A stretch of 38,408 nucleotides of DNA from an uncultured Lachnospiraceae bacterium (GTDB lineage Bacteria > Bacillota > Clostridia > Lachnospirales > Lachnospiraceae): contig CAMWHJ010000028.1 in NCBI GenBank assembly GCA_947174015.1, positions 1 through 38,408 of the forward strand. The letters are read 5' to 3'. Under the pieces are notes generated by a model. That model made no database searches. It worked only from the letters and a program-made list of their open reading frames with translations, and was not told the origin of the DNA. Positions 8,362 through 17,393 of the stretch are shown one piece after another (the stretch's first letter is position 1; every line of letters starts with the position of its first letter). A program made the translations under genes and the position numbers.

Positions 8362-9574
8362 AATCAAAAAAGTATTTTCGAAAAAAAGCAGTAAAATAGC
8401 CATCCTGCTTTTGTTGATAGTCGTTATCATTACATGTTGGTTTGCTACGGATGTGTTTTTTGTGAATGAAAATGGAGAAAAGAAAACGGGTTATGCAGCA
8501 GTCAGGCAGCTTAGGAAAGCACAAAAAGAATGGGCCGGAGTGCTTGATGAAGAAAAACTGCGTCAGGTCATTGAAGAAAACAATCGAATTAATGCCACTC
8601 CAGAAGCAAATTCAAAGAAGCTTACGGATCAAGAAATTGCTTACGGATGGACACAGGGGATTTATGAACTCCGCAATCTTTTAAATTGTTCCTATGGAGA
8701 GGACTTTTGTTCTTATGATTATTATAGGGCTGACGACCTAAGCACAGAGGATGCAGGTGCATTTTATGAAAATAGAATCATGCTGCTGAAAAATTGGCTG
8801 TCAGATGATGGGAAGTACCTGTTTTCGGATGCAGAAAAGAAATATTTAATAAAGCAATACGAATCATTGGAAACACCATTTGGCTATGATTACATGAAAG
8901 GGTGGACACAAGTTTTGGAATATGCCCCCACAATTATCATGGTGGGAATGCTGATTCTTGGATTCCTTGTTGCCGGCATCTTTTCAAGCGAATTTTCATG
9001 GAAATCGGATGCTATTTTCTTTTCTACAGTTTATGGAAGAAATAAAGCCGTTGCCGCAAAAATCAAAGCAGGGCTTAGTATTGTTACAGTTATATATTGG
9101 GCAGCAATTTTATTATACAGCACAATTGTGCTTGTCTATCTGGGCATTGACGGTGCAGCTTGTCCCATACAGGCAGATTTTTCTGGGTGGAAATGTTTTT
9201 ACAACATTCAGATTTGGCAGGTATATCTGCTTACGGTGGTTGGAGGTTATGTGGGATGTCTGTTTATCTCTTTGTTGACCATGTTTATATCTGCAAAAAC
9301 GAAATCAGCAGTATTGGCAGTCATGTTACCCTTTGTATTGATTTTTCTTCCCTCATTCCTTGGCAATATCGAGAGTCCTGTGATCAACAAGATTTTAGGT
9401 TTATTGCCAGACCGCTTGCTGCAAGTAAGTACTGCATTAACATATTTTGATTTATACAAACTTGGGAATAAGGTAATGGGGGCTATCCCTATCCTGTTTG
9501 TGTTGTATGGTATTTTGGCAATTTTTCTTTTGCCAATCCTTTATCATGAATATCGGTGCAAACAAATTAATTAA
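8345..9574 (+). CDS. ABC-2 type transporter permease
   Basis: A membrane protein of about 409 residues. One N-terminal membrane segment (about 17-38) is followed by an extracellular loop of about 150 residues (KLTDQEIAYGWTQGIYELRNLLN...), then five more membrane segments. This is a common permease layout in Firmicute lantibiotic/daunorubicin-type exporters. The open frame begins at 8228, but the start is taken at the adjacent ATGATG (8345 or 8348), where AGGTG lies 4-7 bases upstream. That gives a 14-17 base overlap with the ATPase gene. It is the last gene of the sigma-ABC operon; a terminator follows. Confidence 0.88.
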   Translation: MMFRYEIKKVFSKKSSKIAILLLLIVVIITCWFATDVFFVNENGEKKTGYAAVRQLRKAQKEWAGVLDEEKLRQVIEENNRINATPEANSKKLTDQEIAYGWTQGIYELRNLLNCSYGEDFCSYDYYRADDLSTEDAGAFYENRIMLLKNWLSDDGKYLFSDAEKKYLIKQYESLETPFGYDYMKGWTQVLEYAPTIIMVGMLILGFLVAGIFSSEFSWKSDAIFFSTVYGRNKAVAAKIKAGLSIVTVIYWAAILLYSTIVLVYLGIDGAACPIQADFSGWKCFYNIQIWQVYLLTVVGGYVGCLFISLLTMFISAKTKSAVLAVMLPFVLIFLPSFLGNIESPVINKILGLLPDRLLQVSTALTYFDLYKLGNKVMGAIPILFVLYGILAIFLLPILYHEYRCKQIN

Positions 9575-9658
9575 AAAGGGAGAGCTATCAAGAATCAAAC
9601 ATGGATCTATGTGGCAGCAAAACCGGAAAAAGGCTGGCTGGAAACATATGATAACCAT

Positions 9659-9701
9659 CAAAAATGCAGCCGGAAAATTTCAAATTTTCCAACTGCATTT
9701 T
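9659..9701. terminator. Bidirectional terminator between convergent operons
   Basis: The outer stem AAAATGCAG/CTGCATTTT encloses the inner stem GGAAAATTT/AAATTTTCC. A-rich and T-rich ends give U-runs in both directions. It lies between the ABC permease (+) and the esterase (-). Confidence 0.75.
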
Positions 9702-9708
9702 CCACTTC

Positions 9709-10572
9709 TCACTGCTGGCAAACAATTTCTAATGCCTGCTCCATAATCTCCGGCATCAAATAACTGGAAGCATACTCTGCAAAAACCTCTCCATGGTTCT
9801 TGCCCTCTGCTTTCAGATAAGTGGATGACACCCCTGCCTCTATCAGTTCTTGATGAAAGTTCTGTGCATCATAACGGAGAATATCCTCCGTTCCCACCAC
9901 TAAAACTGTCTTGGGAAATTGTTCCAACTGTTCCTGTGTTGCCTTGATGGGGTTTGCCAGTTCACTGTCCACCTCTCCCTGATTGTACTGCTGTCCCCAT
10001 TCCACAAGATTCTTGTAAAATTCCTTGTCAAAGTCACTGACACACTGAATTTTCTCATTTTCCATGGTGGTATCCAGCCAAGGAGACATGAGTATAAGCC
10101 CCTGCGGCATACCGTAGGTATCTCCATATGCCAGTGTGGTAGCAACTGCCAAATTGGCTCCTGCGGAACAGCCTACGAAAATAACAGAATCATATTCTGA
10201 TGTAATCTGTTCATAAATGGTTCCCATATACTCCAACGTTTCGTGATAGCACTCGTTAATTGGATAATCCGGCACCAGATAATCATACCCCAATGTCTCT
10301 CCCAATGCTTGCCCAAAACGCTGGTGATAATCATTCTTTCCAACCACAAAACCTCCGGAGTGCAGGAAGATTACACATCCCTTTCCTCCTGTGCCAAGCT
10401 TTTGCACCATATCATCTTGGGTGGTTTCCATAGGTTTCTGCATCTTGTGACTACTTCCACCGCTTCTCTCTGCCATGCTGTGTATGCCAAAAACAATCCC
10501 TGCTGTCACTAAGAAAAATGCTAAAAATCCTGCTGCAAGCCCTATCATTTTTTTATGCGATAACATCTTCAT
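9709..10572 (-). CDS. Membrane-anchored alpha/beta hydrolase (HSL-type esterase)
   Basis: A 287-residue carboxylester hydrolase. An N-terminal hydrophobic segment (about 9-29) anchors it or acts as a signal. The oxyanion motif appears as HSGGF (normally HGGGF). The nucleophile elbow is GCSAG, with a catalytic Asp in VVGTEDILRYDA and a catalytic His in KNHGEVF. This places it in the hormone-sensitive-lipase-like group; the substrate is unknown. The start overlaps the end of ybaK by 20 bases, so the two are probably coupled in one - strand transcript. The first Gly of HGGG is replaced by Ser; this is seen directly. Confidence 0.88.
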   Translation of the reverse strand: MKMLSHKKMIGLAAGFLAFFLVTAGIVFGIHSMAERSGGSSHKMQKPMETTQDDMVQKLGTGGKGCVIFLHSGGFVVGKNDYHQRFGQALGETLGYDYLVPDYPINECYHETLEYMGTIYEQITSEYDSVIFVGCSAGANLAVATTLAYGDTYGMPQGLILMSPWLDTTMENEKIQCVSDFDKEFYKNLVEWGQQYNQGEVDSELANPIKATQEQLEQFPKTVLVVGTEDILRYDAQNFHQELIEAGVSSTYLKAEGKNHGEVFAEYASSYLMPEIMEQALEIVCQQ

Positions 10573-11035
10573 ACACTCCCTTTACTGCCTGAATCAAATC
10601 CTCTGGGGAAAGTATCAGTTGTAATCCCAGCCTTCCTCCACTGATGATAATTTCCTTTTGCTCCTTGGCACTTTTCTGTATCACTGTGGGAAACAGCTTT
10701 TTCATGCCGATTGGTGTACAACCGCCCCGGATATAACCGGTAAGAGATTGTATTTCCTTTACAGGTACCAGTGTAATGCTTTTTTCCCCCACTGCCTTAG
10801 CAGCCTTTTTAAAATCAATTTCCTGATCCACGGGAATCACAAATACATAATTTGCCTTGCTTTTTCCCACTGCCACCAGTGTTTTAAAACTTTGTTCATA
10901 TGGCTGATTTAATTTATCGGCAATATGCATGCCGTCAATAAACTCCTCACATTCATAAGAATTCACTTGATAAGAAATTTTCTGCTTATCTAAAATACGC
11001 ATGGCATTAGTTTTTATCTCTTTTTCCTTTGACAT
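10553..11035 (-). CDS. ybaK: Cys-tRNA(Pro) deacylase (YbaK/EbsC)
   Basis: A 160-residue trans-editing protein that hydrolyses cysteine or similar residues mischarged onto tRNA-Pro. Family features include the N-terminal VNSYECEEFIDGMHIADKL, KTLVAVGKSKANYVFVIPVDQEIDFKKAAKA (with the catalytic lysine region), and TGYIRGGCTPIGMKK, the diagnostic GG-(C)-P-G loop. Length matches YbaK. It lies between a histidine phosphatase (43 bases upstream) and an esterase (overlapping), so the neighbours give no shared pathway. Confidence 0.94.
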   Translation of the reverse strand: MSKEKEIKTNAMRILDKQKISYQVNSYECEEFIDGMHIADKLNQPYEQSFKTLVAVGKSKANYVFVIPVDQEIDFKKAAKAVGEKSITLVPVKEIQSLTGYIRGGCTPIGMKKLFPTVIQKSAKEQKEIIISGGRLGLQLILSPEDLIQAVKGVYEDVIA

Positions 11036-11078
11036 CTACCTTCTCCTTACCATCAAAAGCCTCCAAAGCAAAGAGCTT

Positions 11079-11726
11079 CTACTTTACAAATGTTGGCTTT
11101 ATCCCCATCTCTTCCGGATAATAAATCTTATTCTCTTCCAGAAGGACAATCTTTCCTTCGTGGGATTCTAACTCTGTGACTGCACAGTTTCTGTGGACTC
11201 CCTTTCCCCAGAAGTCCTTTTTCTCCGCTTTCGTTACATAATTCAGCAGACCTTTTAATGCGGCACCATGTGTGGATATCAGTATATTTTTATCCTCCAG
11301 GGATGGATTGGTGGTGATCTCCTTTAAAAACTCTCCAGTGCGTCTGCATAGGTCTTCAATACTTTCCGCACCGTTTTTTGCCACATACTTTTCCGGTGCC
11401 TGAAAAAAATATTCAAATTCCGGATCCGGTATCTCATAGTTTGCCTTGGAACAGCCTAAGCCTTCATAGGCTCCAAAGCTCACCTCCTGCAGTCGTTCAT
11501 CTGTAATCAGAGGAATATCTCTGCCTGTCACAATAATTTCTGCGGTTTGAAAAGCACGTTTTAAAGGACTGCTGTATGCCATGTGAAAAGGAATATGAAC
11601 CAGTGCTTTTGCTGTAATCTCTGCTAATTGAATCCCCACCTGATTTAACTCAATATCGGAGCGTCCCTGCAATTTCCGCAGTGTGTTCCACTCCGTCTCT
11701 CCATGCCGAATAAGATATAATTTCAT
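11079..11726 (-). CDS. Histidine phosphatase family protein (phosphoglycerate-mutase-like)
   Basis: A 215-residue member of the histidine phosphatase superfamily. LIRHGETEWN holds the phosphorylated His. R and E residues in YSSPLKRAFQTAE and the second catalytic His in ISTHGAALKGLL complete the site. The family includes cofactor-dependent mutases, alpha-ribazole phosphatase and broad phosphatases; which applies is not decidable. The long open frame upstream is rejected: ATG 11726 has GGAGA 5 bases before it and starts directly with the MKLYLIRHGE motif. Confidence 0.92.
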   Translation of the reverse strand: MKLYLIRHGETEWNTLRKLQGRSDIELNQVGIQLAEITAKALVHIPFHMAYSSPLKRAFQTAEIIVTGRDIPLITDERLQEVSFGAYEGLGCSKANYEIPDPEFEYFFQAPEKYVAKNGAESIEDLCRRTGEFLKEITTNPSLEDKNILISTHGAALKGLLNYVTKAEKKDFWGKGVHRNCAVTELESHEGKIVLLEENKIYYPEEMGIKPTFVK

Positions 11727-11828
11727 CACTGTCTCCTTGTCTGTTTTGGTTCTGCAAATTTTACCGAACTGCAAGATCGTGTTATCCCAAAGATGACTAA
11801 CTCCACTTGCTACTGCTAAAATGGATGT

Positions 11829-11858
11829 AAGGGGCTGCTGTAAAAACAACTGCCCCTT
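11829..11858 (-). terminator. Hairpin after the foldase-like lipoprotein gene
   Basis: AAGGGGC and GCCCCTT enclose a 16-base loop just after the stop at 11885. A following U-run is lacking, so it may stabilise the RNA 3' end rather than terminate. Bases 11727-11828 show no gene. Confidence 0.4.
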
Positions 11859-11884
11859 GTCACATGTTTCATGCTTTTATCTAA

Positions 11885-12997
11885 TTATTCTGTTTTTGCA
11901 TCGACTTCATTCTGTGCTGCTTCACCTTCTGCTGCATTGTCTGTATCCTCTGCGGAACCTTCTTCCTCCTCCGGTGTGCCCTCATCATCAGCGGAACTTC
12001 CTTCTTCCTCTGCTGCTAAAGTAATCTTATCCTTAAAGCGGATAGATGCCCATACTTTATCATTCAACACAAAGGCATCTTCTTCTGCTGCCCATTCATC
12101 ATAAAGCTTATCAAAAGCATCTGACTTCCGCTGACTGACAATGTCTTCTTTCTTGTTGTTGGTGGCTTCCTGATCAAATTCGCTGTCCAGGCGTACCACA
12201 TAATAAGCAGCCTCTGTCTCGATGACAGAAGATGTTTGTCCCTCTTTCAGTTTGTTGGCTTCTGCATATACTTCCTCTTCCAGAGTGTTCGATTCCTCAT
12301 CAAAGGTGACCGTAGAAACACTGTAATCGGTACCTTCCACAGCGGATTCCATATTCGCTGCTGCTGCCACTTCCTCTGCCTTGGCTTTGATGGCTGCTTT
12401 TTCCTCATCTGACAGTGATACCGTATTGCCCTCTTCATCCGTAGTATCGTCCAATGAGAATTGTACATAAGACATTTTCTTCTGAGCTGCCTCCTCGTCC
12501 GACACATTGGTATCCACATCTGCCACCATAGCAGCACTGACCTTGTTATTGAGATAATAAGTTTCAAATAAAGCCACAGCACTTTCCTCTGAAATGTGGA
12601 GTGCCTTTTTCGCCTTATCATCATTGGCTGACACTAATTTCTGGGCTGCCTCATTGATTTTTGCTGCCTCATCCTCAGAAATGGTAATATTATAATCACC
12701 AGCATGGGCTGCCACAATCTGCATTTTCTTAAACTGATCCAACATACTCTTCTTGGTTTCATCCTCCATAGTGACACCATCATACTCCTGAGACCAGTCC
12801 ACTGCGGTATTAAGATACATACTGTAAAACTGTTCATACTGTACCTGTTGATAGATAGCATAAAGTCCTGCCTCGCCTACGGTAACCTCTTCTCCATAAA
12901 CCGTAGCCACCGCATCCGTATCTGCAACACCACAGCTGCTTAATGATAATACTGCAAGCATGCCTGCCGTAATTCCTAATTTAATGCTCTTCTTCAT
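11885..12997 (-). CDS. PrsA-like peptidylprolyl isomerase lipoprotein
   Basis: A 370-residue exported foldase-type lipoprotein. The signal peptide ends in a lipobox LSSC with the lipidated Cys at 22. A SurA/PrsA N-terminal-like helical domain follows (VATVYGEEVTVGEAGLYAIYQQVQYEQFY and KKSMLDQFKKMQ). A parvulin-like region covers about residues 170-280 (YSVSTVTFDEE... KLKEGQTSSVIETEAAYYVVRLD). The C-terminal helix reads KLYDEWAAEEDAFVLNDKVW. The last 40 residues are an unusual acidic Glu/Asp/Ala tail. It overlaps the preceding paralogue by 17 bases and follows mfd, an order known in clostridia. The role would be folding of secreted proteins outside the membrane. Confidence 0.88.
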   Translation of the reverse strand: MKKSIKLGITAGMLAVLSLSSCGVADTDAVATVYGEEVTVGEAGLYAIYQQVQYEQFYSMYLNTAVDWSQEYDGVTMEDETKKSMLDQFKKMQIVAAHAGDYNITISEDEAAKINEAAQKLVSANDDKAKKALHISEESAVALFETYYLNNKVSAAMVADVDTNVSDEEAAQKKMSYVQFSLDDTTDEEGNTVSLSDEEKAAIKAKAEEVAAAANMESAVEGTDYSVSTVTFDEESNTLEEEVYAEANKLKEGQTSSVIETEAAYYVVRLDSEFDQEATNNKKEDIVSQRKSDAFDKLYDEWAAEEDAFVLNDKVWASIRFKDKITLAAEEEGSSADDEGTPEEEEGSAEDTDNAAEGEAAQNEVDAKTE

Positions 12998-13655
12998 TGT
13001 TCTCCTCTTTCTCTTCCTTTTTTAAAATATATTTTCCCTGTTCAAAATGTATTTCTGACCAGTCCACTTCTCTGATGGTAAAATTGTAATCCTTTGCCCA
13101 TTGGTTATAAAGAGCTGAAAATTCTTCTTCCCTATTCTGCTCTGTCCAGCCATTTTGACTGCATATAAATTCCTTTACCTTTGCCGCCAGCATAGATTGT
13201 CTTAAACGTTCCATCATCATGCCCTCATCTGCACGAAGCTCATTTAAAACCTGTTGACTGTACTTTCTCTTGCATACTTCCTCCAGAATCAGCAGTTCTT
13301 CCTCGTCCTTGTCATCTAAGACAACATTCAGTTCCTCCGCCTTTAACAAAAGAACATGCATCTGCTTTAGCTGCTGCATAATACCAGATTTTACTTCTGT
13401 CTCCAAGGTTCGTCCTGTTCCCAGAATATCCCTCTGCCAAATATTCTCACCAGGATACTGTTCTTCATAAGCTTCCTCATAACTCACCTGATTGATCACC
13501 AGATAGAAATTCAGCTCCTCTAAGGTAATATCCTCACCTTGAAACTTTGCCAGGACTGTTCTGGATTCTGCAGGCTGCTCACTGCAGCCGGACACGCTGA
13601 CTGCGGCAAATATAATCGGGAAAAACAGAAGCAGTTTTTTAATCATGTTTCTCAT
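12981..13655 (-). CDS. Short PrsA/SurA-N-like lipoprotein without isomerase domain
   Basis: A 224-residue lipoprotein with lipobox VSGC (lipidated Cys at 24). Its mature start, VLAKFQGEDITLEELNFYLVINQVSYEEAYEEQ, lines up with the start of the downstream 370-residue protein. Its end, ALYNQWAKDYNFTIREVDWSEIHFEQGKYIL, lines up with that protein's LYDEWAAEEDAFVLNDKVWASIRFKDKITL. The middle parvulin domain is absent, so it looks like a foldase scaffold lacking the catalytic insert. AGGGAG lies 4 bases before the ATG. It sits between a palindromic element and its longer paralogue. Confidence 0.85.
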   Translation of the reverse strand: MRNMIKKLLLFFPIIFAAVSVSGCSEQPAESRTVLAKFQGEDITLEELNFYLVINQVSYEEAYEEQYPGENIWQRDILGTGRTLETEVKSGIMQQLKQMHVLLLKAEELNVVLDDKDEEELLILEEVCKRKYSQQVLNELRADEGMMMERLRQSMLAAKVKEFICSQNGWTEQNREEEFSALYNQWAKDYNFTIREVDWSEIHFEQGKYILKKEEKEENNEEEH

Positions 13656-13679
13656 TTTTCTCCCTCATAAACTATTTTC

Positions 13680-13852
13680 ATAACTATTCAGTACCCTCAT
13701 AGTTACGAGCAAAAATCCATGCAAAATCACCTACGGTGATGGATTTTTGCCTACTTAATTCATGACAATAGAAAGTTCGCCGAGCGTGCTTTCTATTGTT
13801 TGCATTTTATTATGGTCTGTGCAGTAAATGCACAGACCTACTGAACAGTTAC
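13680..13852. repeat. Full-length dispersed palindromic element (173 bp)
   Basis: The left terminus TAACTATTCAGTA and right terminus TACTGAACAGTTA form imperfect terminal inverted repeats. Inside are three further inverted repeats: GCAAAAATCCAT/ATGGATTTTTGC (13710-13750), ACAATAGAAAG/CTTTCTATTGT (13765-13799), and the hallmark hairpin at 13814-13838. No open reading frame is present. It lies between mfd and the lipoprotein genes. Confidence 0.85.
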
Positions 13853-13870
13853 AATTATATTACTTTTTCT

Positions 13871-16800
13871 TTATTCAAGCAACAACTTTAAGTCATTTAA
13901 CACTATTTTCACATTTTCCAATACAGGAGTCTGGGATTTCAGCCTGTTTCCACTTTCTTTATAAAGAAAAAAGGGCACTGCATCCGGCTTAAACTGTAAT
14001 TTTCCATCATATTTTTCCAACAGCAGGGGAATTCTTTGGGGGGTGATGTTTGCCTTTTCATGCATAATAAACTTAATGCCTTCACTTTTGTCATTGACCT
14101 CTGTTACATAGACCTGATGAGCCATATTTTTCACATTGGCAATCTCTAAAAGATTTTGCACAGACCGGGGCGGTTCACCAAAACGGTCAATCAATTCATC
14201 TAACATCTCTGCGTTTTCCTCTTCACTTTCAATGGCAGCAATCCGCTTGTAAATATCCAGCTTTTGAAACTCGTTGGGTATATATTGGGGCGGAATAAAT
14301 GCATTGATATTAATATCAATGGTGGTCTCAAAATCCTTTTCTTCCGCTTCACCCTTGTATTTTTTCACTGCCGTATTTAACATCTTGCAGTACAAATCGT
14401 AACCCACTGCTTCCATATGCCCACTCTGGCGCTCTCCCAGAAGATTGCCAGCACCGCGAATCTCCAAATCCCGCATGGCAATTTTAAAGCCGCTGCCCAA
14501 CTCCGTAAACTCCCGAATTGCCTGCAATCGTTTCTCTGCCATCTCTTTCAGCATCTTGTTCCGCTGGTACATTAGAAAGGCATAAGAAGTACGGTTGGAA
14601 CGTCCCACACGCCCTCTCAACTGATATAACTGAGACAGACCCATATTATCCGCATCATGAATAATGATGGTATTTACGTTAGATATGTCTAACCCCGTTT
14701 CAATAATGGTGGTGGAAACAAGCACATCAATATCTCCGTTGATAAAATCATACATGATATTTTCCAGTTCATGCTCCTTCATCTGCCCATGGGCAAAAGC
14801 CACATTGGCTTCCGGCACCAGCATTGCCACCATATTGGCAACCTCATCAATACGGTTGACCCGGTTGTATACATAAAACACCTGACCATCTCTTGCCAGT
14901 TCCCTATGAATTGCCTCCCGTATCATTTCCTCATTAAATTCCATCACAAAGGTCTGAATCGGCAGGCGGTCAATGGGTGGCTCCTCTAAAACGCTCATAT
15001 CCCTCACACCAATCAGACTCATATGCAGAGTTCTGGGAATGGGGGTAGCCGTTAAAGTCAGCACATCCACATTTTCCTTCAGCTTCTTGATCTTTTCCTT
15101 GTGTGCCACCCCAAAACGCTGTTCCTCGTCAACAATCAGCAGTCCCAAATCCTTGTAGCGGATATCCTTTGACAAGATTCTGTGAGTTCCTATCACAATG
15201 TCCACCAGACCTTTGGATAAACCTTCTATGGTCTTTTTTTGTTGAGCAGGAGTGCGAAATCTTGACATAAGTGCCACATTCACCGGAAAATCCTTCATAC
15301 GCTGAATAAAGGTATTATAGTGCTGTTGGGCTAAAATGGTAGTCGGCACTAAATATACCACCTGTTTCCCCTCCTGCACAGCCTTAAAAGCAGCCCGAAT
15401 GGCTATCTCCGTCTTTCCATAGCCCACATCTCCACAGATGAGCCGATCCATGATTTTACTGCTCTCCATATCCTTTTTAGTTTCCTCGATGGCAATCAGC
15501 TGATCCTCTGTTTCTTCATAGGGAAACATTTCTTCAAATTCCCTCTGCCAGACGGTATCCTCTCCATATACATAACCGTTTTTTTCCTGTCTTGCCGCAT
15601 ACAATTCCACCAGATCTCTGGCAATCTCATCCACTGCGGTTTTCACCTTATTTTTTGTCTTGCTCCATTCCTTGGTGCCCAGCTTATTGAGCTTTGGTGC
15701 CTTGGCATCGGCACCGGCATATTTTTGAATCATGTCCAGTTGATTGGCAAGGATATAGAGATTTCCGCCGTCTGCATAGGATATTTTCATATAATCTCTG
15801 GCAACCTTATCCACCACAATCTTTTCAATGCCCTGATAGACACCCAGACCATGATTTTCATGAACCACATAATCTCCCACATTTAGATCCGTAAAGCTGC
15901 TGATTTTCCTTCCCTCATAGTGGGTACGTCTGTGCTTTTTCTTCTTTTCCGTCCCAAAAATATCACTTTCCGAGATTACCACAAATCTAATAAAGGGATA
16001 TTCATAACCTCTGTGAATGCTTCCATGGCTCACCATCACCTCGCCGGGCAGCAACACATGATTGCCATCTTCATGATAAAAAGAGGGAATCTCATTGTCC
16101 AGCAAATCCTGCACCAGACGCCGCCCCCTTGTTCTGGAAGCAGACAGCAGCACAACTCGACAGCCCCGTTTTCGATATTCCTTCAACTCCTTAATCAAAA
16201 GTTCAAAGCTGTTTTGAAACGAATTGATGCTTTTCACCGTCATGGAATATTTTCCCTTGACTCTGTACTCGGTCCTATTGGGTTCCAGGGCTGAAATTGC
16301 AACTGTATTGCAATTTTCCAACATGCCCATAATGGTGTTGCACTGGTACATGACCTGTGCCTGGGAAGGCAGTACATAGCCCTTTTCTATTCTATGGAGC
16401 ATACTTTCCCGAAATTCTGTCTCCACCACATCCCCCCGATCGTAAATACGATTGGGCTCATCCAGAAAGCAGATGCCATCCTGAAAGTAAGACAGCAGAG
16501 ACACTGTATTGTCATAAAAGCTTTTGATATGGCTGTCTACACTGGCTCTGCCCAGAACCAGAAGTTCATCCTCCAATTCCTCCATCTGCCTGCTGATGCG
16601 GTATGCTTCCTCTGTTTTCATCTGTGATCGCAGGCTATCCGTCACCTGCTGTGCCTCTTCCTTGATTTTTGTAAGACCCTTTTCCCGGATTTCCTCGGTA
16701 ATGATCATCTCACTGGCAGGATAAATGCAAATTTGCTCCACCTGCTCTAAGGAACGCTGGCTTTCCGGCTCAAAAGTCCGGATGGTGTCCACCATATCAT

Positions 16801-17392
16801 CCCACAACTCCATTCGAAAGGGAAGTTCCTCTGTCAAGGGAAAGATATCCACAATACCGCCCCGCACCGAAAACTGTCCGCCTCCCTCCACCTGAGCCGT
16901 CTTTTCATAACCCATGGAAAACAACTGCTTGGAAAGCTTCTCCACATCCACCGTATCATCCAGAGATATTTTCAGTACATTTTCCTGATAAACCTCCAAT
17001 GGTATCAAACTATCCATTAAACCGTCAATGGTGGTAATCACTGTTACACTTTCCTCTTCCAGCAGTGCTTTGATGGTTTCCATTCGCTCCTTCACCAACA
17101 GATTACTTTTAATATCTGCATTAAAGAAAATAAAATCCTTGGCTGGATACAAGGTAACTGTTTTATCAAACACCTTCATATCCTCATAGATTTCCCTTGC
17201 CTTTTGTTCATGAAAGGTAATGATTAATGTCCGCTTTGCTTCCTGGCTGAGTGCATGAATCAAATGTACTCTCTGGGATTCCACACAGCCGGAAATTTGG
17301 ATAATGCCTTTGTTTTTTTTCAGCCTTTTCTTTATTTCGTTGTATTCTTCTAACTCCCCTAAGGGACTTAACAATACATTCATTTCCTCCAC
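13871..17392 (-). CDS. mfd: Transcription-repair coupling factor
   Basis: Mfd removes RNA polymerase stalled at DNA lesions and recruits UvrA. The 1173 residues are the family length. The N-terminal UvrB-homology region includes GGQFSVRGGIVDIFP. The RNA-polymerase-interacting domain begins near VGDYVVHENHGLGVYQGIEKI. The motor follows with Walker A GDVGYGKTEIA, the DEEQ box VDEEQRFGV, TLTATPIPRTL, and motif VI QLRGRVGRSNR. A C-terminal D7 domain ends the protein. It starts one base after the pth stop, so pth-mfd is one transcriptional unit. All helicase motifs are intact. Confidence 0.98.
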   Translation of the reverse strand: MEEMNVLLSPLGELEEYNEIKKRLKKNKGIIQISGCVESQRVHLIHALSQEAKRTLIITFHEQKAREIYEDMKVFDKTVTLYPAKDFIFFNADIKSNLLVKERMETIKALLEEESVTVITTIDGLMDSLIPLEVYQENVLKISLDDTVDVEKLSKQLFSMGYEKTAQVEGGGQFSVRGGIVDIFPLTEELPFRMELWDDMVDTIRTFEPESQRSLEQVEQICIYPASEMIITEEIREKGLTKIKEEAQQVTDSLRSQMKTEEAYRISRQMEELEDELLVLGRASVDSHIKSFYDNTVSLLSYFQDGICFLDEPNRIYDRGDVVETEFRESMLHRIEKGYVLPSQAQVMYQCNTIMGMLENCNTVAISALEPNRTEYRVKGKYSMTVKSINSFQNSFELLIKELKEYRKRGCRVVLLSASRTRGRRLVQDLLDNEIPSFYHEDGNHVLLPGEVMVSHGSIHRGYEYPFIRFVVISESDIFGTEKKKKHRRTHYEGRKISSFTDLNVGDYVVHENHGLGVYQGIEKIVVDKVARDYMKISYADGGNLYILANQLDMIQKYAGADAKAPKLNKLGTKEWSKTKNKVKTAVDEIARDLVELYAARQEKNGYVYGEDTVWQREFEEMFPYEETEDQLIAIEETKKDMESSKIMDRLICGDVGYGKTEIAIRAAFKAVQEGKQVVYLVPTTILAQQHYNTFIQRMKDFPVNVALMSRFRTPAQQKKTIEGLSKGLVDIVIGTHRILSKDIRYKDLGLLIVDEEQRFGVAHKEKIKKLKENVDVLTLTATPIPRTLHMSLIGVRDMSVLEEPPIDRLPIQTFVMEFNEEMIREAIHRELARDGQVFYVYNRVNRIDEVANMVAMLVPEANVAFAHGQMKEHELENIMYDFINGDIDVLVSTTIIETGLDISNVNTIIIHDADNMGLSQLYQLRGRVGRSNRTSYAFLMYQRNKMLKEMAEKRLQAIREFTELGSGFKIAMRDLEIRGAGNLLGERQSGHMEAVGYDLYCKMLNTAVKKYKGEAEEKDFETTIDININAFIPPQYIPNEFQKLDIYKRIAAIESEEENAEMLDELIDRFGEPPRSVQNLLEIANVKNMAHQVYVTEVNDKSEGIKFIMHEKANITPQRIPLLLEKYDGKLQFKPDAVPFFLYKESGNRLKSQTPVLENVKIVLNDLKLLLE

Positions 17393-17393
17393 C

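Noticed and set aside
9575-9658. Small 16-codon frame after the ABC permease (start 9601)
   Set aside because: The nearest GGGAG lies about 17 bases away and the peptide has no leader or bacteriocin features.
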